Positions 27,898-36,322 of a stretch of 64,000 bases of DNA are shown piece after piece. The notes under the pieces were generated by a model. It was not told the origin of the DNA and did not search any database. It saw nothing but the letters and a program-made list of their open reading frames with translations. The DNA is taken from positions 62,001 to 126,000 of the forward strand of contig JAFTXQ010000011.1 of assembly GCA_017461565.1 (NCBI GenBank), written 5' to 3'. The position numbers and the translations under genes are program-made. This DNA is from Oscillospiraceae bacterium. GTDB taxonomy: Bacteria > Bacillota > Clostridia > Oscillospirales > Ruminococcaceae. Within the stretch, counting starts at the first letter, position 1. Each line of letters starts with the position of its first letter.

Positions 27898-28380
27898 TCA
27901 GTTAATGGTACAGTGCACCTCCACAAAAAGCACTGCCTGCTTCGCATGGCGGCTTCTCTTTGTAAGTGGGTCCACAAAGCTTATAAAGGCTTCGTCTATC
28001 GTCAACAGGTCATTATCGTATAACGGTGCGATAACATTGCAAAGCTCTGCCGGAAAATGCCCTACATTGTCCCCCCTGGCATTCTCCATAGTGAAATTAT
28101 TGGAATTGTACGGATTAGCTCTGTCACGAAGCACCGTTATCCTATCACCACACTGCATCTTTTCAATGTATTCGGTACGACCATCGTAACGGGTGCCTTT
28201 CGCCTCAAACCGCAGAGTTATCCTGCCTGTTTCGGGTTCATAAATTCCCTCGCTTTTATCGAGATACTCCATCATTCCCGGTTCGAAATAATCAGGTGTT
28301 ACCGTTTTAGAAAGCTCATGCCTGTGATGGAGCTTTTCTATCTCTTTCATCAGATCATTAAAACGCTCATCCATCATCAC
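27898..28380 (-). CDS. HIRAN-domain protein (third gene of the HEPN/ParB operon)
   Basis: A 160-residue protein. The C-terminal half holds a HIRAN-like block: CGDRITVLRDRANPYNSNNF followed by ENARGDNVGHFPAELCNVIAPLYD. In HIRAN domains a G-x-x-V/I-x-L-x-R-E/D-x-x-N-P-Y/H-D/N-x-N motif and a later G-x-I/V-G-Y/H-x-P motif bind single-stranded 3' DNA ends. The N-terminal 45 residues are charged. It overlaps the 972-residue gene by 4 bp, and a terminator follows. A role in sensing DNA ends is inferred from the family. Confidence 0.7.
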   Translation of the reverse strand: MMMDERFNDLMKEIEKLHHRHELSKTVTPDYFEPGMMEYLDKSEGIYEPETGRITLRFEAKGTRYDGRTEYIEKMQCGDRITVLRDRANPYNSNNFTMENARGDNVGHFPAELCNVIAPLYDNDLLTIDEAFISFVDPLTKRSRHAKQAVLFVEVHCTIN

Positions 28381-31295
28381 AAGCCTCCGTTCTCGTCGAT
28401 CTCACGGTAATAAAGCTCCTGATCCGCATAGAATCTCTGAAGCTCGCTGTCATAGAATATATCCGCATCACGTGTCTTGAACACCAGATCATATTTATCT
28501 ATGATATCACAGCCGTATTCTTCTCTGAGCAGTGTGTCGAGGTCGTAAAGATCGATACTGCACTCACGCTTTACGATATCCGCAACAAAATCCTTATAGG
28601 TAATATCTTTTTTGCCCTTGTAGTATATCATCGTGCCCATCAGTTTCTTTCTTGAAAACCTGTTATCAGACAACAGCAGATTTCCACAGAAAAAATCGTC
28701 AAAGCCAATATCAAACATCTCGCTGTAATACCCTTTTTTCTTTAGTGACTGTATACTGAAGCATACTCCATCATCAACATTGTCATATACCTCATTGCAA
28801 AAATCCGATATCATGCCCTTGGTTATACCGAACTTTTCAAGGCGACCTATCGTTATCAGTTTATCCTGCTCGAATTCTACTATTTCAAGATCTTCCCTCA
28901 GTCGCAGATAAATACTGTAATAAGTTTCAAGAGTTGAATATCTATGCTTGAATGTGCTTATATCCGTTACTTCTTCATTTGTGAGAAGGTAAGTAAAATA
29001 ATCTTCGGCCGAATCAAAATGCTGTATAACATATTTCGAATTCACAACAAATCCCATCTGCTTCAGATTATAGCTGTTTATCTCCTCTGCATCGGCATCA
29101 GGGAACTTTGTGAGATACTGCTCACGAAGTTCGTCAATGTAATAGAAATCCTCTGTGAACGCCTTTTTGAATGCCATACGGCGCTCAAAGCTCATTTCCT
29201 TCTGATCGATGGTGAACATTCCGTCGTGGTAATACACCATGATATGCTGAAGGTAATTAGGTATCATCTTCATATCATAGCCGTATTCTCTATGGATCAG
29301 CTCGCACAGGTCGTTCATGCTGATGGGTGCATTATCCACCATCATATCAAACATTGCACTGTCACGGTCGGGAGTACCAAAACGGATAGTCGGCATTTTT
29401 GAGAATTTCAGCTCGGGATAAATACCATAACTATCGCTTTCAAGCGCTTTTTTAAGCAGATTATGCAGCTCATAGCCATCTCTGATATCGTACTTTTCCA
29501 TCAACTCGGGATACTCTTCAACGAATTTTACTGTTGACAGCTCCACATTCTTGTATGAGCCGAGATCAAACACCTCAAAAAGCTCTGTAAAGTCCTGACC
29601 ATCTATATCATAGTACCTGAAACGCTCGCCCAGCTTCCACAGCAGGAAATGGCTTTCCTGAAACCTGTTCTTTCTTGTCGCAAGCACCTCATCCGTATAA
29701 TACAGCTTTTCATCGAAGGGTATCCCCTCGCTGACCAGATAGTTATTGAAAATATCAACAAAATCAGTGAATGTGACTTCATCTGCACAGAATTTCTTAA
29801 CTATGACAGGCTCAAGGTCAGTGCGGCGTTTTTCTATCCATTTACCGTCGATATAGATCCTGTTTCGGTTGATGAAATTCTTTATCCTTAAGCGAAGTCC
29901 AGCTTCAAGGTGACTTACATCCTTTATCGCTGCGTCAAGCGGCGTTGTGCCTTTCTTTACGCCTGCTATCTCAAAATAGTTCCATACCTCATCAGTTACA
30001 CCAAGCCACCGGGAGCTTTCATCGTGGTCGAACCCGTATGTTTCGTAGAGATATCTATAATAATCCTCGTCAAACAGATCGTTGCCTGTTTCAGAGATAT
30101 ATTGCAGCCGTATTTTTTCAACGCTTTTTTTGGACAGCTGGCGAACTCGCTCTCTTGTGATGGATAACTCTGTGCCGATTTCATCAAGCGTAAGTCCCGC
30201 AAGACGACCTTTCACTATCTGCTTACTGCGGTCATCGATATCGCAGTCCACATAGTAATCGGCAAATCGGGTATAGGTCTTATAGCAGCGGTAGTCCACA
30301 TATTCAAGAACGCCTTCTGCTACAAGCTGACCCAGTACCTTTTTCAGCCTGTCATGCGGAAGCTCAACAGTATCTTTCAGCCTTTCTGCAAGCTCGCTGA
30401 CGCTTAATCCACCAAATCCCATTGTGCGATATACGTCAAGCACAAGATCTCTTATCTTTTTATCGGTGACAAGTACAGACGTGTCACCGTTTATGTACTG
30501 AATTATCCTTTCTCCGTGGGTATCAAGATAAAGCCTTATCATATTGCATACCTCATCAACAGAACCTGAACCAAGACCTCCGAGTTTATCTATCTCGTTT
30601 CTCGTCAGAAATATGATACTGCTCATTCTGCTGTATCCGTTGTTGATAAGTGCATTTCTCGGACGTGTGGACAGCCCCATATCCAGCACTGCGATATCAT
30701 TTGCTCTCAAATATTTCAGTATCTCACTGCGATATGTCACATCACGCAGGATATCGGATATGGTAAGCGGCTTCTTTTTTGCGTCCGCTGATATCTGCTG
30801 CGCAAAATCCTCGATCATTTCCCTGTTCTCACGGATATAACGCTTGCAGGCTCTGACGATATCACGAGCCGAAGATTCGTCCATTCCTCTTATGCACATA
30901 AGCTCATCTTCGGTCATGAAAACAAACTTCTCCAGCCTGTCATAACCGCTGAACACCAGCATATTATATGCTCTTGCAGGAAGCAGCTCAAGTACCTCGG
31001 TCTTTACCTTGCTGGCTTTAAGATAGTCTATCACTTTCTGTGCATCATCAATATATGCTTCGTGAGCAGGTGCAACAGCAGGAGGAGCAGCATTAAGCTC
31101 ATTATAATATGCGATCTTCTCCAGTATCTCAGAAACAGATTTCGAACCGAGATTGCGTATTCCGGAAAGGCTCTCTGCATCGTATTTCAGCATATCTCCG
31201 ACAGTATGTACACCAATACGATGAAGCGCATTGCACGACCGTACCGACATTCCCGTTTCATCTATCGGAAGCAGTTTAACATCCATATCATTCAC
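28377..31295 (-). CDS. Large protein with alpha-CTD-like repeats and sigma region-4-like HTH
   Basis: A 972-residue protein. Residues 8-62 (MSVRSCNALHRIG ... SLSGIRNLGSKSVSEILEKI) match the C-terminal domain of RNA polymerase alpha. Two more similar helix-hairpin-helix units follow at about 98-155 (LPARAYNMLVFSGY) and 203-258 (STRPRNALINNGY ... LGGLGSGSVDEV). Then come a winged-helix-like part (about 281-335) and a sigma-70 region-4 type HTH (about 354-396, LTLDEIGTELSITRERVRQL). The last 570 residues show no motif I recognise. Overlaps of 4 and 8 bp with its neighbours mean one operon. It likely binds DNA or RNA polymerase. Confidence 0.8.
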   Translation of the reverse strand: MNDMDVKLLPIDETGMSVRSCNALHRIGVHTVGDMLKYDAESLSGIRNLGSKSVSEILEKIAYYNELNAAPPAVAPAHEAYIDDAQKVIDYLKASKVKTEVLELLPARAYNMLVFSGYDRLEKFVFMTEDELMCIRGMDESSARDIVRACKRYIRENREMIEDFAQQISADAKKKPLTISDILRDVTYRSEILKYLRANDIAVLDMGLSTRPRNALINNGYSRMSSIIFLTRNEIDKLGGLGSGSVDEVCNMIRLYLDTHGERIIQYINGDTSVLVTDKKIRDLVLDVYRTMGFGGLSVSELAERLKDTVELPHDRLKKVLGQLVAEGVLEYVDYRCYKTYTRFADYYVDCDIDDRSKQIVKGRLAGLTLDEIGTELSITRERVRQLSKKSVEKIRLQYISETGNDLFDEDYYRYLYETYGFDHDESSRWLGVTDEVWNYFEIAGVKKGTTPLDAAIKDVSHLEAGLRLRIKNFINRNRIYIDGKWIEKRRTDLEPVIVKKFCADEVTFTDFVDIFNNYLVSEGIPFDEKLYYTDEVLATRKNRFQESHFLLWKLGERFRYYDIDGQDFTELFEVFDLGSYKNVELSTVKFVEEYPELMEKYDIRDGYELHNLLKKALESDSYGIYPELKFSKMPTIRFGTPDRDSAMFDMMVDNAPISMNDLCELIHREYGYDMKMIPNYLQHIMVYYHDGMFTIDQKEMSFERRMAFKKAFTEDFYYIDELREQYLTKFPDADAEEINSYNLKQMGFVVNSKYVIQHFDSAEDYFTYLLTNEEVTDISTFKHRYSTLETYYSIYLRLREDLEIVEFEQDKLITIGRLEKFGITKGMISDFCNEVYDNVDDGVCFSIQSLKKKGYYSEMFDIGFDDFFCGNLLLSDNRFSRKKLMGTMIYYKGKKDITYKDFVADIVKRECSIDLYDLDTLLREEYGCDIIDKYDLVFKTRDADIFYDSELQRFYADQELYYREIDENGGL

Positions 31296-33036
31296 TCTCA
31301 GTCAGCATTTTTCTGAAGCCCTCTGCCATACGTGAGAGATCCTCAAGCTCTGCAACAAGATCACGCTTTTCATCCTCATCCAGCTTGCCGAACAATCTGG
31401 GATCTATGTCAGAAAGCAGGTTCTTGCACTTTGCAACGTTCTCAGATGGCTTATTTACCAGATTCTTTGTTCTCATACGCAGCAGACTACGCTCTATAGA
31501 AGCGTTCATATCATCTGCTAGCTCTGCGTTATCGGAAGCGAACTTATCAAGATCCGCCTTATTTTCAGGAGTAAGACTGCTGAAGTTTTCCGATATATGC
31601 TTTCCGATAGTATCCTGTTCCGCCAGGAAATCAGCCGCACCTTCATCATTAACAAGCTTTTTGATGTCACGGATGAACTTACGCTGATCGGGGCAGGCTT
31701 TCAGCAGAACATTATTGAATGCAAGCTGCATCAGACGCTGCTTGTCCTCGGCACTGCATTTCGAGAGCATAGGAAGAAGCTCGATAAACATACTGTATAC
31801 CTGAAGATCTCTTGCGACATGATACTGTCCGGGAAGCTTTACATAATCAAGGAACTTACTGATAAGTGCTGCTGTTTCGATACGCTTTTTAACATCGGAA
31901 ACAGATTCATTCGCACCCGCAGCATATTCTTCAGCCGTCAGAAGTCCTGTTACCACAACATCTCTGTATGTACCGACAGCATAGTCGATAAGGTCATAAT
32001 CCACCTTTTTCTCCTCGCCGTGCTGGATAGCAAGCTCCAGAAGCTTTATCTGCTTTCTGTCCCTGTTCATGTCAACATTCATGATGACCGTTTCAAAGAA
32101 CTGCGTTTCGCCGCTGTCACGCTGGATACGGCGCAGACAGGTAACTCGTCTGTTACCGTCAACTATTCTGCCATCAGCAAGGATAACACCCGGCTGCTGC
32201 TGACCGACAAGAGCAATATTCTTCTGTGTTCTTCTGATGGACTCGGGATTGCTCTCAAAAATAAAGTTTTCGATGACATCATTGTATTCATCACTGCCAA
32301 GTGTGCTTAAAGCTGATGCGCCATGCTCTGCACGATAGCTTGAGATCCATGTGGAGATTCTGTCATTCTGATCGTTATAATACAGTGCATCGATCCTTAC
32401 TCTATACACGGGATAGAGCTCTGTTTTTCCTGCAAAGGTGATCTTCTTTGTTATCTTAGTCTTATATATCTTATTTGTACGGATAAGCGTCATAAGGTCC
32501 TCAACAGCGCCCTCACGCATATCCACCTCATCAACGAGAGTTTCCTCCAGCGGCATAGGTCCGCTTAAAGAGGAATCATCATCGCTGTCATCCTCTGAAA
32601 ATCTTAGAGCATTGTACAGTTCTCTTATCTCCTGTGCTCCGTCCTCGTCTATCTTCTCGCAAAGGCGTGCCATTGTATCAAGATAACGTTCTGCATCAAG
32701 CTGCTCTATATCCTGTTGACCTATGTGAGCTACGATGTTGCGTATTCCCATAAGCTCATTGGCAAGAGTCTGCGCCTCCCTGTCAAGGGAATATCTGAAC
32801 AGATCCTTCCACTGTCTCTGTACGAGTCTTACGCAATTCGCTATATCAAGTGAATCCACCAGGTCATTATACTCTCCGCCCGACGGAAGCTCATACTCGT
32901 GGTCATTCAATGTATACAGCACCATATCCCACCACTTATTCTTATATTGACGGTGCATTTCATTACCCACAAAGCCTGCAAGCAACGGATGAAGTATTCT
33001 CATACCCTTCTGGACATAATCGAAATATTCCTGCAT
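31288..33036 (-). CDS. Swt1-type HEPN plus ParB-like domain protein
   Basis: A 582-residue protein, first gene of the three-gene operon, with AAGGAGAACG before the start. The N-terminal about 140 residues are helical and contain RNIVAH at 99-104, an R-x4-H HEPN ribonuclease motif, in the layout of Swt1-like HEPN domains (ILHPLLAGFV ... LANELMGIRNIVAH). An acidic linker (about 146-180) follows. Residues about 270-330 contain ILADGRIVDGNRRVTCLRRI, a ParB/sulfiredoxin-type core with the G-x-R-R motif at 294-297. The rest is helical. Candidate RNase or nuclease effector of a defence system; activity not shown. Confidence 0.75.
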   Translation of the reverse strand: MQEYFDYVQKGMRILHPLLAGFVGNEMHRQYKNKWWDMVLYTLNDHEYELPSGGEYNDLVDSLDIANCVRLVQRQWKDLFRYSLDREAQTLANELMGIRNIVAHIGQQDIEQLDAERYLDTMARLCEKIDEDGAQEIRELYNALRFSEDDSDDDSSLSGPMPLEETLVDEVDMREGAVEDLMTLIRTNKIYKTKITKKITFAGKTELYPVYRVRIDALYYNDQNDRISTWISSYRAEHGASALSTLGSDEYNDVIENFIFESNPESIRRTQKNIALVGQQQPGVILADGRIVDGNRRVTCLRRIQRDSGETQFFETVIMNVDMNRDRKQIKLLELAIQHGEEKKVDYDLIDYAVGTYRDVVVTGLLTAEEYAAGANESVSDVKKRIETAALISKFLDYVKLPGQYHVARDLQVYSMFIELLPMLSKCSAEDKQRLMQLAFNNVLLKACPDQRKFIRDIKKLVNDEGAADFLAEQDTIGKHISENFSSLTPENKADLDKFASDNAELADDMNASIERSLLRMRTKNLVNKPSENVAKCKNLLSDIDPRLFGKLDEDEKRDLVAELEDLSRMAEGFRKMLTESE

Positions 33037-33054
33037 AATCGTTCTCCTTTGCGT

Positions 33055-33077
33055 ATTAAATCGACATTTAATTTATA
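33055..33077 (-). promoter_or_regulatory. Inverted-repeat operator and -10 region upstream of the HEPN/ParB gene
   Basis: ATTAAAT (33055-33061) and ATTTAAT (33066-33072) form an 18-bp palindrome around CGAC, directly overlapping or adjoining a TATAAA -10 (33077-33072, minus strand). It lies 18 bp upstream of the start codon, a typical place for autorepression. Confidence 0.45.
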
Positions 33078-33150
33078 ACATATCCGCAGAGCGAAAGTTC
33101 GGTAAAACGGCGTAAACCATTATGTCTGCAACAGCAGACACGGGAGATGC

Positions 33151-33588
33151 TTCAATGAAAACAGCGCAATTGCTAAAAGCAATTGGTAAAAGCTGTTTTC
33201 ATTATACCATGACCTCAAACACGAAGTGTTTGAAAGCTGCGTAAGCAGCACAGTCGCAAAGCGGTCAGGTCAGCCGTTCAATGAAAACAGCGCAATTGCC
33301 GAAAGCAATTGGTAAAAACTGTTTTCATTATACCATGACCTCAAACACGAAGTGTTTGAAAGCTGCGTAAGCAGCACAGTCGCAAAGCGGCCAGGTCAGC
33401 CGTTCAATGAAAACAGCGCAATTGCTGAAAGCAATTGGTAAAAGCTGTTTTCATTATACCATGACCTCAAACACGAAGTGTTTGAAAGCTGCGTAAGCAG
33501 CACAGTCGCAAAGCGGTCAGGTCAGCCGTTCAATGAAAACAGCGCAATTGCTGAAAGCAATTGGTAAAAGCTGTTTTCATTATACCAC
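33151..33588. repeat. Tandem array of 126-bp structured repeats (about 3.5 copies)
   Basis: Units begin TTCAATGAAAACAGC at 33151, 33277, 33403 and 33529, exactly 126 bp apart, with only a few substitutions. The fourth copy stops after its first stem-loop. Each unit holds stem-loop A, ATGAAAACAGC/GCTGTTTTCAT closing an inner CAATTGC/GCAATTG, and branched element B, closed by TGACCT/AGGTCA and containing TCAAACAC-GAA-GTGTTTGA, GCTGC-GTAA-GCAGC and CGC-AAA-GCG hairpins. The array ends 115 bp upstream of the HEPN/ParB start. Confidence 0.95.
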
Positions 33589-33654
33589 AAAACAGTATAT
33601 AAAGTCAATAAAACAGACACGAAAACACCCTCTCAGCCGACACCGTGAGGGATG

Positions 33655-33723
33655 ATATATGTTATCGGAATGAAATTCCGATATGACAGCGAAGCTGTCG
33701 ATTGCGAAGCAACAAACATATAT
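33655..33723. repeat. Cloverleaf-like palindromic element
   Basis: Outer arms ATATATGTT (33655-33663) and AACATATAT (33715-33723) enclose three hairpins in a row: ATCGGAA-TGAAA-TTCCGAT, GACAGC-GAA-GCTGTC and TTGC-GAA-GCAA. It has the same branched plan as element B of the 126-bp repeats but a different sequence. It sits exactly at the truncated 5' end of the IS30 remnant. Confidence 0.75.
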
Positions 33724-33970
33724 TTCAGGGTTCACACAGCCGTCCAAATCGGGCATGAAAGTTTATTTTTGTGACCCTTACTCACCTTGGCAGCGCAGTA
33801 CTAATGAGAACACCAATGGTTTACTACGTCAGCTCTTTCCAAGGGGCACTTCATTTGCCGATATTACCGATGAGATGCTTGCAGAGGTTGTTGACCTTAT
33901 TAACAATAGACCCAGAAAGCGCTTGGGTTATCTCTCACCTGCCGAGGTAATTCATAAATTTTTTCTTTAA
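33724..33970 (+). pseudogene. IS30-family transposase, C-terminal fragment
   Basis: The frame encodes the last about 80 residues of an IS30 DDE transposase: CDPYSPWQRSTNENTNGLLRQ with the catalytic Glu in NENTN, LFPRGTSFADITDEM and the end NNRPRKRLGYLSPAEVIHKFF. The N-terminal two thirds, including the first two catalytic Asp residues, are missing, and the cloverleaf element abuts the broken end. Non-functional remnant. Confidence 0.85.
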
Positions 33971-34045
33971 TATTGTTGCACTTGACTTGACAATCTATCA
34001 AGAAAACTTATGCAAAGCGACTAAGAGAAATCTTGGTCGCTTTTG

Positions 34046-34309
34046 TCATGCAACTTTGAGTCTGTACTCAACTGGTGACATACCATTAAGTTTAAGTTTG
34101 ATGCTTTTTGTATTGTACCATTCTATGTATGAATGAAGTTCGTATATAAAATGTTCGACAGAAGCAAACTCCTGCAAATATAATAATTCAGTTTTCAGCA
34201 ATCCGAAGAAATTTTCTGCGCAGGCATTGTCAAGACAATTTCCCTTTCGTGACATACTCTGTCTTATGCCTTTATCTTTGAGCATTGATTGATACTTTTT
34301 GTGTTGATA
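34046..34309 (-). pseudogene. IS3-family (IS150-like) transposase, C-terminal fragment
   Basis: The product YQHKKYQSMLKDKGIRQSMSRKGNC... continues LDNACAENFFGLLKTELL and ends YNTKSIKLKLNGMSPVEYR, the conserved IS3 OrfB C-terminus with the catalytic Glu in AENFF. The similarity begins upstream of the ATG at 34285, at about 34309, and stops abruptly, so the gene is truncated. No terminal inverted repeats were recognised. Confidence 0.85.
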
Positions 34310-34619
34310 TAGATTACGAATTATTGAAAGATACTATACACCTTGTTTATGCACCATTGTGTTTGCAAGTGATGTTACGTCTGTTACGATTTAAATATAC
34401 ATTCCCATACCGATTACGGCAACGCACGCTCCATGAGAGCCGCAGGAACCGCCGGAACAGCTTTTCTTTCAGTACTTTACCAATATCTATACCAACGCTT
34501 GCGTTGAAAAAGGCTTTCAAAAGCATTCATCACAACCACAATATGATGCTGCGCTCCGAACCATGTATTTGCAAAAATATGGTAGCATAACCCAAACATT
34601 CTTCTTTCATAACGACCTA
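34310..34619. other. Intergenic region without recognised gene
   Basis: This 310-bp stretch between the IS3 remnant and the Crp/Fnr gene has open frames but none with a recognised motif or a good ribosome site. It may be further decayed mobile DNA. Confidence 0.4.
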
Positions 34620-35279
34620 CTATAATAACTCAAATCTGTTTTTTTCAAACGTGATCAGTCCCTCGTCACGCATTTTACACAGCTCATTTGACATTGCACT
34701 TCTGTCAACGGAAAGAAAATCCGCAAGCTGCTGACGATTAAAAGGAATGGAAAACTCACTGCGGTTGTGTCGCTCTGCCTCCTCTGAGAGGTAGGCAAGC
34801 AGCTTCTCCCTCGTGGTGCGTTTGGACATATAACCCAACTTCTGTATGAGCCTTCTGTTCTTCTCGGATATTGCAAAAAACAAATTTTGCACAACCATAG
34901 AATGAAATCTGCAAGCAGCCGAACAAACGGTGATGATGCGCTTAACGTCGAAAAAAATGACTGCGCTGTCCTCAATTGCAAGCACATCGTTCGTCAGTGT
35001 GCCGCTTTCAGGAGCTACATAAGCTTCACCAAACATTTCACCAACACTTACCATGCTTATGATACTGCGGTTTCCCCAGTAATCGTCACGCTGAATGTGT
35101 AGCTTTCCACCCACAAGCACCAGGATTTTGTCGAGATGTTCGCCCTGTCGGAGAACATACTCACCTTTTTTATATGTGTAAAGCTGCGCCTGCAAGCAAT
35201 TAAGCATTGCTCCGATTTCTTCCTCGCCCACTCCAGAAAACAGCTGGGTTCTTTTTAATACAGGGATATATTTCTTCAT
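34620..35279 (-). CDS. Crp/Fnr family transcriptional regulator
   Basis: A 219-residue regulator. The cyclic-nucleotide-type beta barrel spans about 15-125 (YTYKKGEYVLRQGEHLDKILVLVGGKLHI ... GEMFGEAYV), followed by a dimer helix and winged helix with IPFNRQQLADFLSVDRSAMSNELCKMRDEGLI. No Cys cluster typical of Fnr is evident. It is divergent from a TIGR04076/ferredoxin gene set, with a GTTG-N6-CAAC palindrome between them that probably binds it. Similar regulators control nitrosative-stress genes such as hcp. Confidence 0.9.
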   Translation of the reverse strand: MKKYIPVLKRTQLFSGVGEEEIGAMLNCLQAQLYTYKKGEYVLRQGEHLDKILVLVGGKLHIQRDDYWGNRSIISMVSVGEMFGEAYVAPESGTLTNDVLAIEDSAVIFFDVKRIITVCSAACRFHSMVVQNLFFAISEKNRRLIQKLGYMSKRTTREKLLAYLSEEAERHNRSEFSIPFNRQQLADFLSVDRSAMSNELCKMRDEGLITFEKNRFELL

Positions 35280-35294
35280 AAAAACCTCGTTTCC

Positions 35295-35336
35295 GTTGCA
35301 AATACAACCGACTTATCACAGATATTATAGTATAAT
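35295..35336. promoter_or_regulatory. Operator and promoter between the Crp/Fnr gene and the TIGR04076 gene
   Basis: GTTGCAAATACAAC (35295-35308) is a GTTG-N6-CAAC palindrome placed 16 bp from the regulator start. A TATAAT -10 for the rightward genes lies at 35331-35336, so the palindrome overlaps or borders its -35 region. Confidence 0.55.
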
Positions 35337-35363
35337 ATCAACAGAAAGTCAAGGAGGTGCGTG

Positions 35364-35627
35364 ATGAAACCCAAAATCAAAATATCACTTATTGAAAAGA
35401 AAGGTGAATGTGAATGTCACAGAGGGCATAAAGTAGGCGATGCCTTTGATTATTACAGCGAACGAGGAAAGCTATGTCCTATGGCAATGCACGTTGCATT
35501 TCCATACATAGATATTCTTCGCTATGGCGGAACGCCGCCTAAATCAAAGAACGGAGATATACGCTTCTGCTGTCCCGATTGTGATGTGATAAATGTATTT
35601 AAAATAGAAGTGGAGGAACAACTATGA
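35364..35627 (+). CDS. TIGR04076 family protein
   Basis: An 87-residue protein with conserved Cys pairs: KKGECECHRGHKVGDAFDY, GKLCPMAMHVAFPYIDILRYGG and RFCCPDCDVINVFKIE. This is the pattern of the TIGR04076 family, frequent in anaerobes beside ferredoxins. AAGGAGG lies 6 nt before ATG at 35364, which is preferred to the GTG at 35361. It overlaps the ferredoxin gene by 4 bp. Metal or cluster binding is likely from the Cys residues; function unknown. Confidence 0.85.
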   Translation: MKPKIKISLIEKKGECECHRGHKVGDAFDYYSERGKLCPMAMHVAFPYIDILRYGGTPPKSKNGDIRFCCPDCDVINVFKIEVEEQL

Positions 35628-36310
35628 TAAGAAAAATTATAAGAATTGATGAAGAAAAATGCAATGGCTGTGGTCTTTGCGCAGAGGCTTGTCACGAGGA
35701 TGCGATCGAAATGATTAACGGAAAGGCAAGACTTACCCGTGAGGATTACTGCGACGGTCTGGGCGATTGTCTGCCAGCGTGTCCCACAAACGCTATCACC
35801 TTTGAGGAGCGTGAAGCACCTGCATACAATGAAGAAGCTGTTCTTGCGGCAAAGCAAAAGAAAGCGACAACACTTCCTTGTGGATGCCCGGGAACACAGT
35901 CAAAAGCTATAAAGCGTGAAGCGGTTTCATTTTCCGCACCTGTTTCAAGTCAGCTTTCACAGTGGCCTGTTCAGATCAAGCTTGTGCCGGTAAATGCGCC
36001 TTATTTCAATAATGCAAATCTTCTTGTTGCAGCAGACTGCACCGCCTTTGCATACGGAAATTTCCACAACGAATTTATCCGTAATCACATTACGCTTATC
36101 GGCTGTCCGAAGCTTGACGATGGTGATTATACTGAAAAGCTGACGCAGATCATCGCAAACAACAATATCAAAAGCGTCACTGTTGCAAGAATGGAAGTGC
36201 CTTGCTGCGGCGGCATTGAAAACGCTGTTAAGCGTGCTTTACAGTTAAGTGGTAAATTTATTCCGTGGAGAGTTGTAACAATTTCCACAGACGGAAGAAT
36301 TATAGAGTGA
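35624..36310 (+). CDS. Two-[4Fe-4S] ferredoxin-domain protein
   Basis: A 228-residue protein. The N-terminal 60 residues carry two cluster motifs, CNGCGLCAEACHEDAI and the less regular CDGLGDCLPACPTNAI. A C-terminal domain of about 130 residues contains further Cys groups (LIGCPKLDDGDYTEKL and VPCCGGIENAVKRAL). The arrangement suggests electron transfer to a partner or to the second domain. It is translationally coupled to the TIGR04076 gene and part of the Crp/Fnr-controlled set. The redox partner is unknown. Confidence 0.9.
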   Translation: MIRKIIRIDEEKCNGCGLCAEACHEDAIEMINGKARLTREDYCDGLGDCLPACPTNAITFEEREAPAYNEEAVLAAKQKKATTLPCGCPGTQSKAIKREAVSFSAPVSSQLSQWPVQIKLVPVNAPYFNNANLLVAADCTAFAYGNFHNEFIRNHITLIGCPKLDDGDYTEKLTQIIANNNIKSVTVARMEVPCCGGIENAVKRALQLSGKFIPWRVVTISTDGRIIE

Positions 36311-36322
36311 GGATTTCAGGTT

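Noticed and set aside
33151-33588. CRISPR array
   Set aside because: The repeated unit is 126 bp and the whole unit, not only a 25-40 bp repeat, is conserved; there are no variable spacers and no cas genes.
33151-33588. Antitoxin RNA of a type III toxin-antitoxin system
   Set aside because: Tandem structured repeats recall ToxI-like RNAs, but no ToxN-type toxin of about 170 residues is adjacent; the nearest gene encodes a 582-residue HEPN/ParB protein.
27898-34309. Prophage
   Set aside because: No integrase, terminase, capsid or tail genes are present; only IS remnants and the three-gene operon.
34285-34590. 101-residue plus-strand open frame
   Set aside because: It overlaps the IS3 remnant on the other strand and shows no motif or ribosome site.
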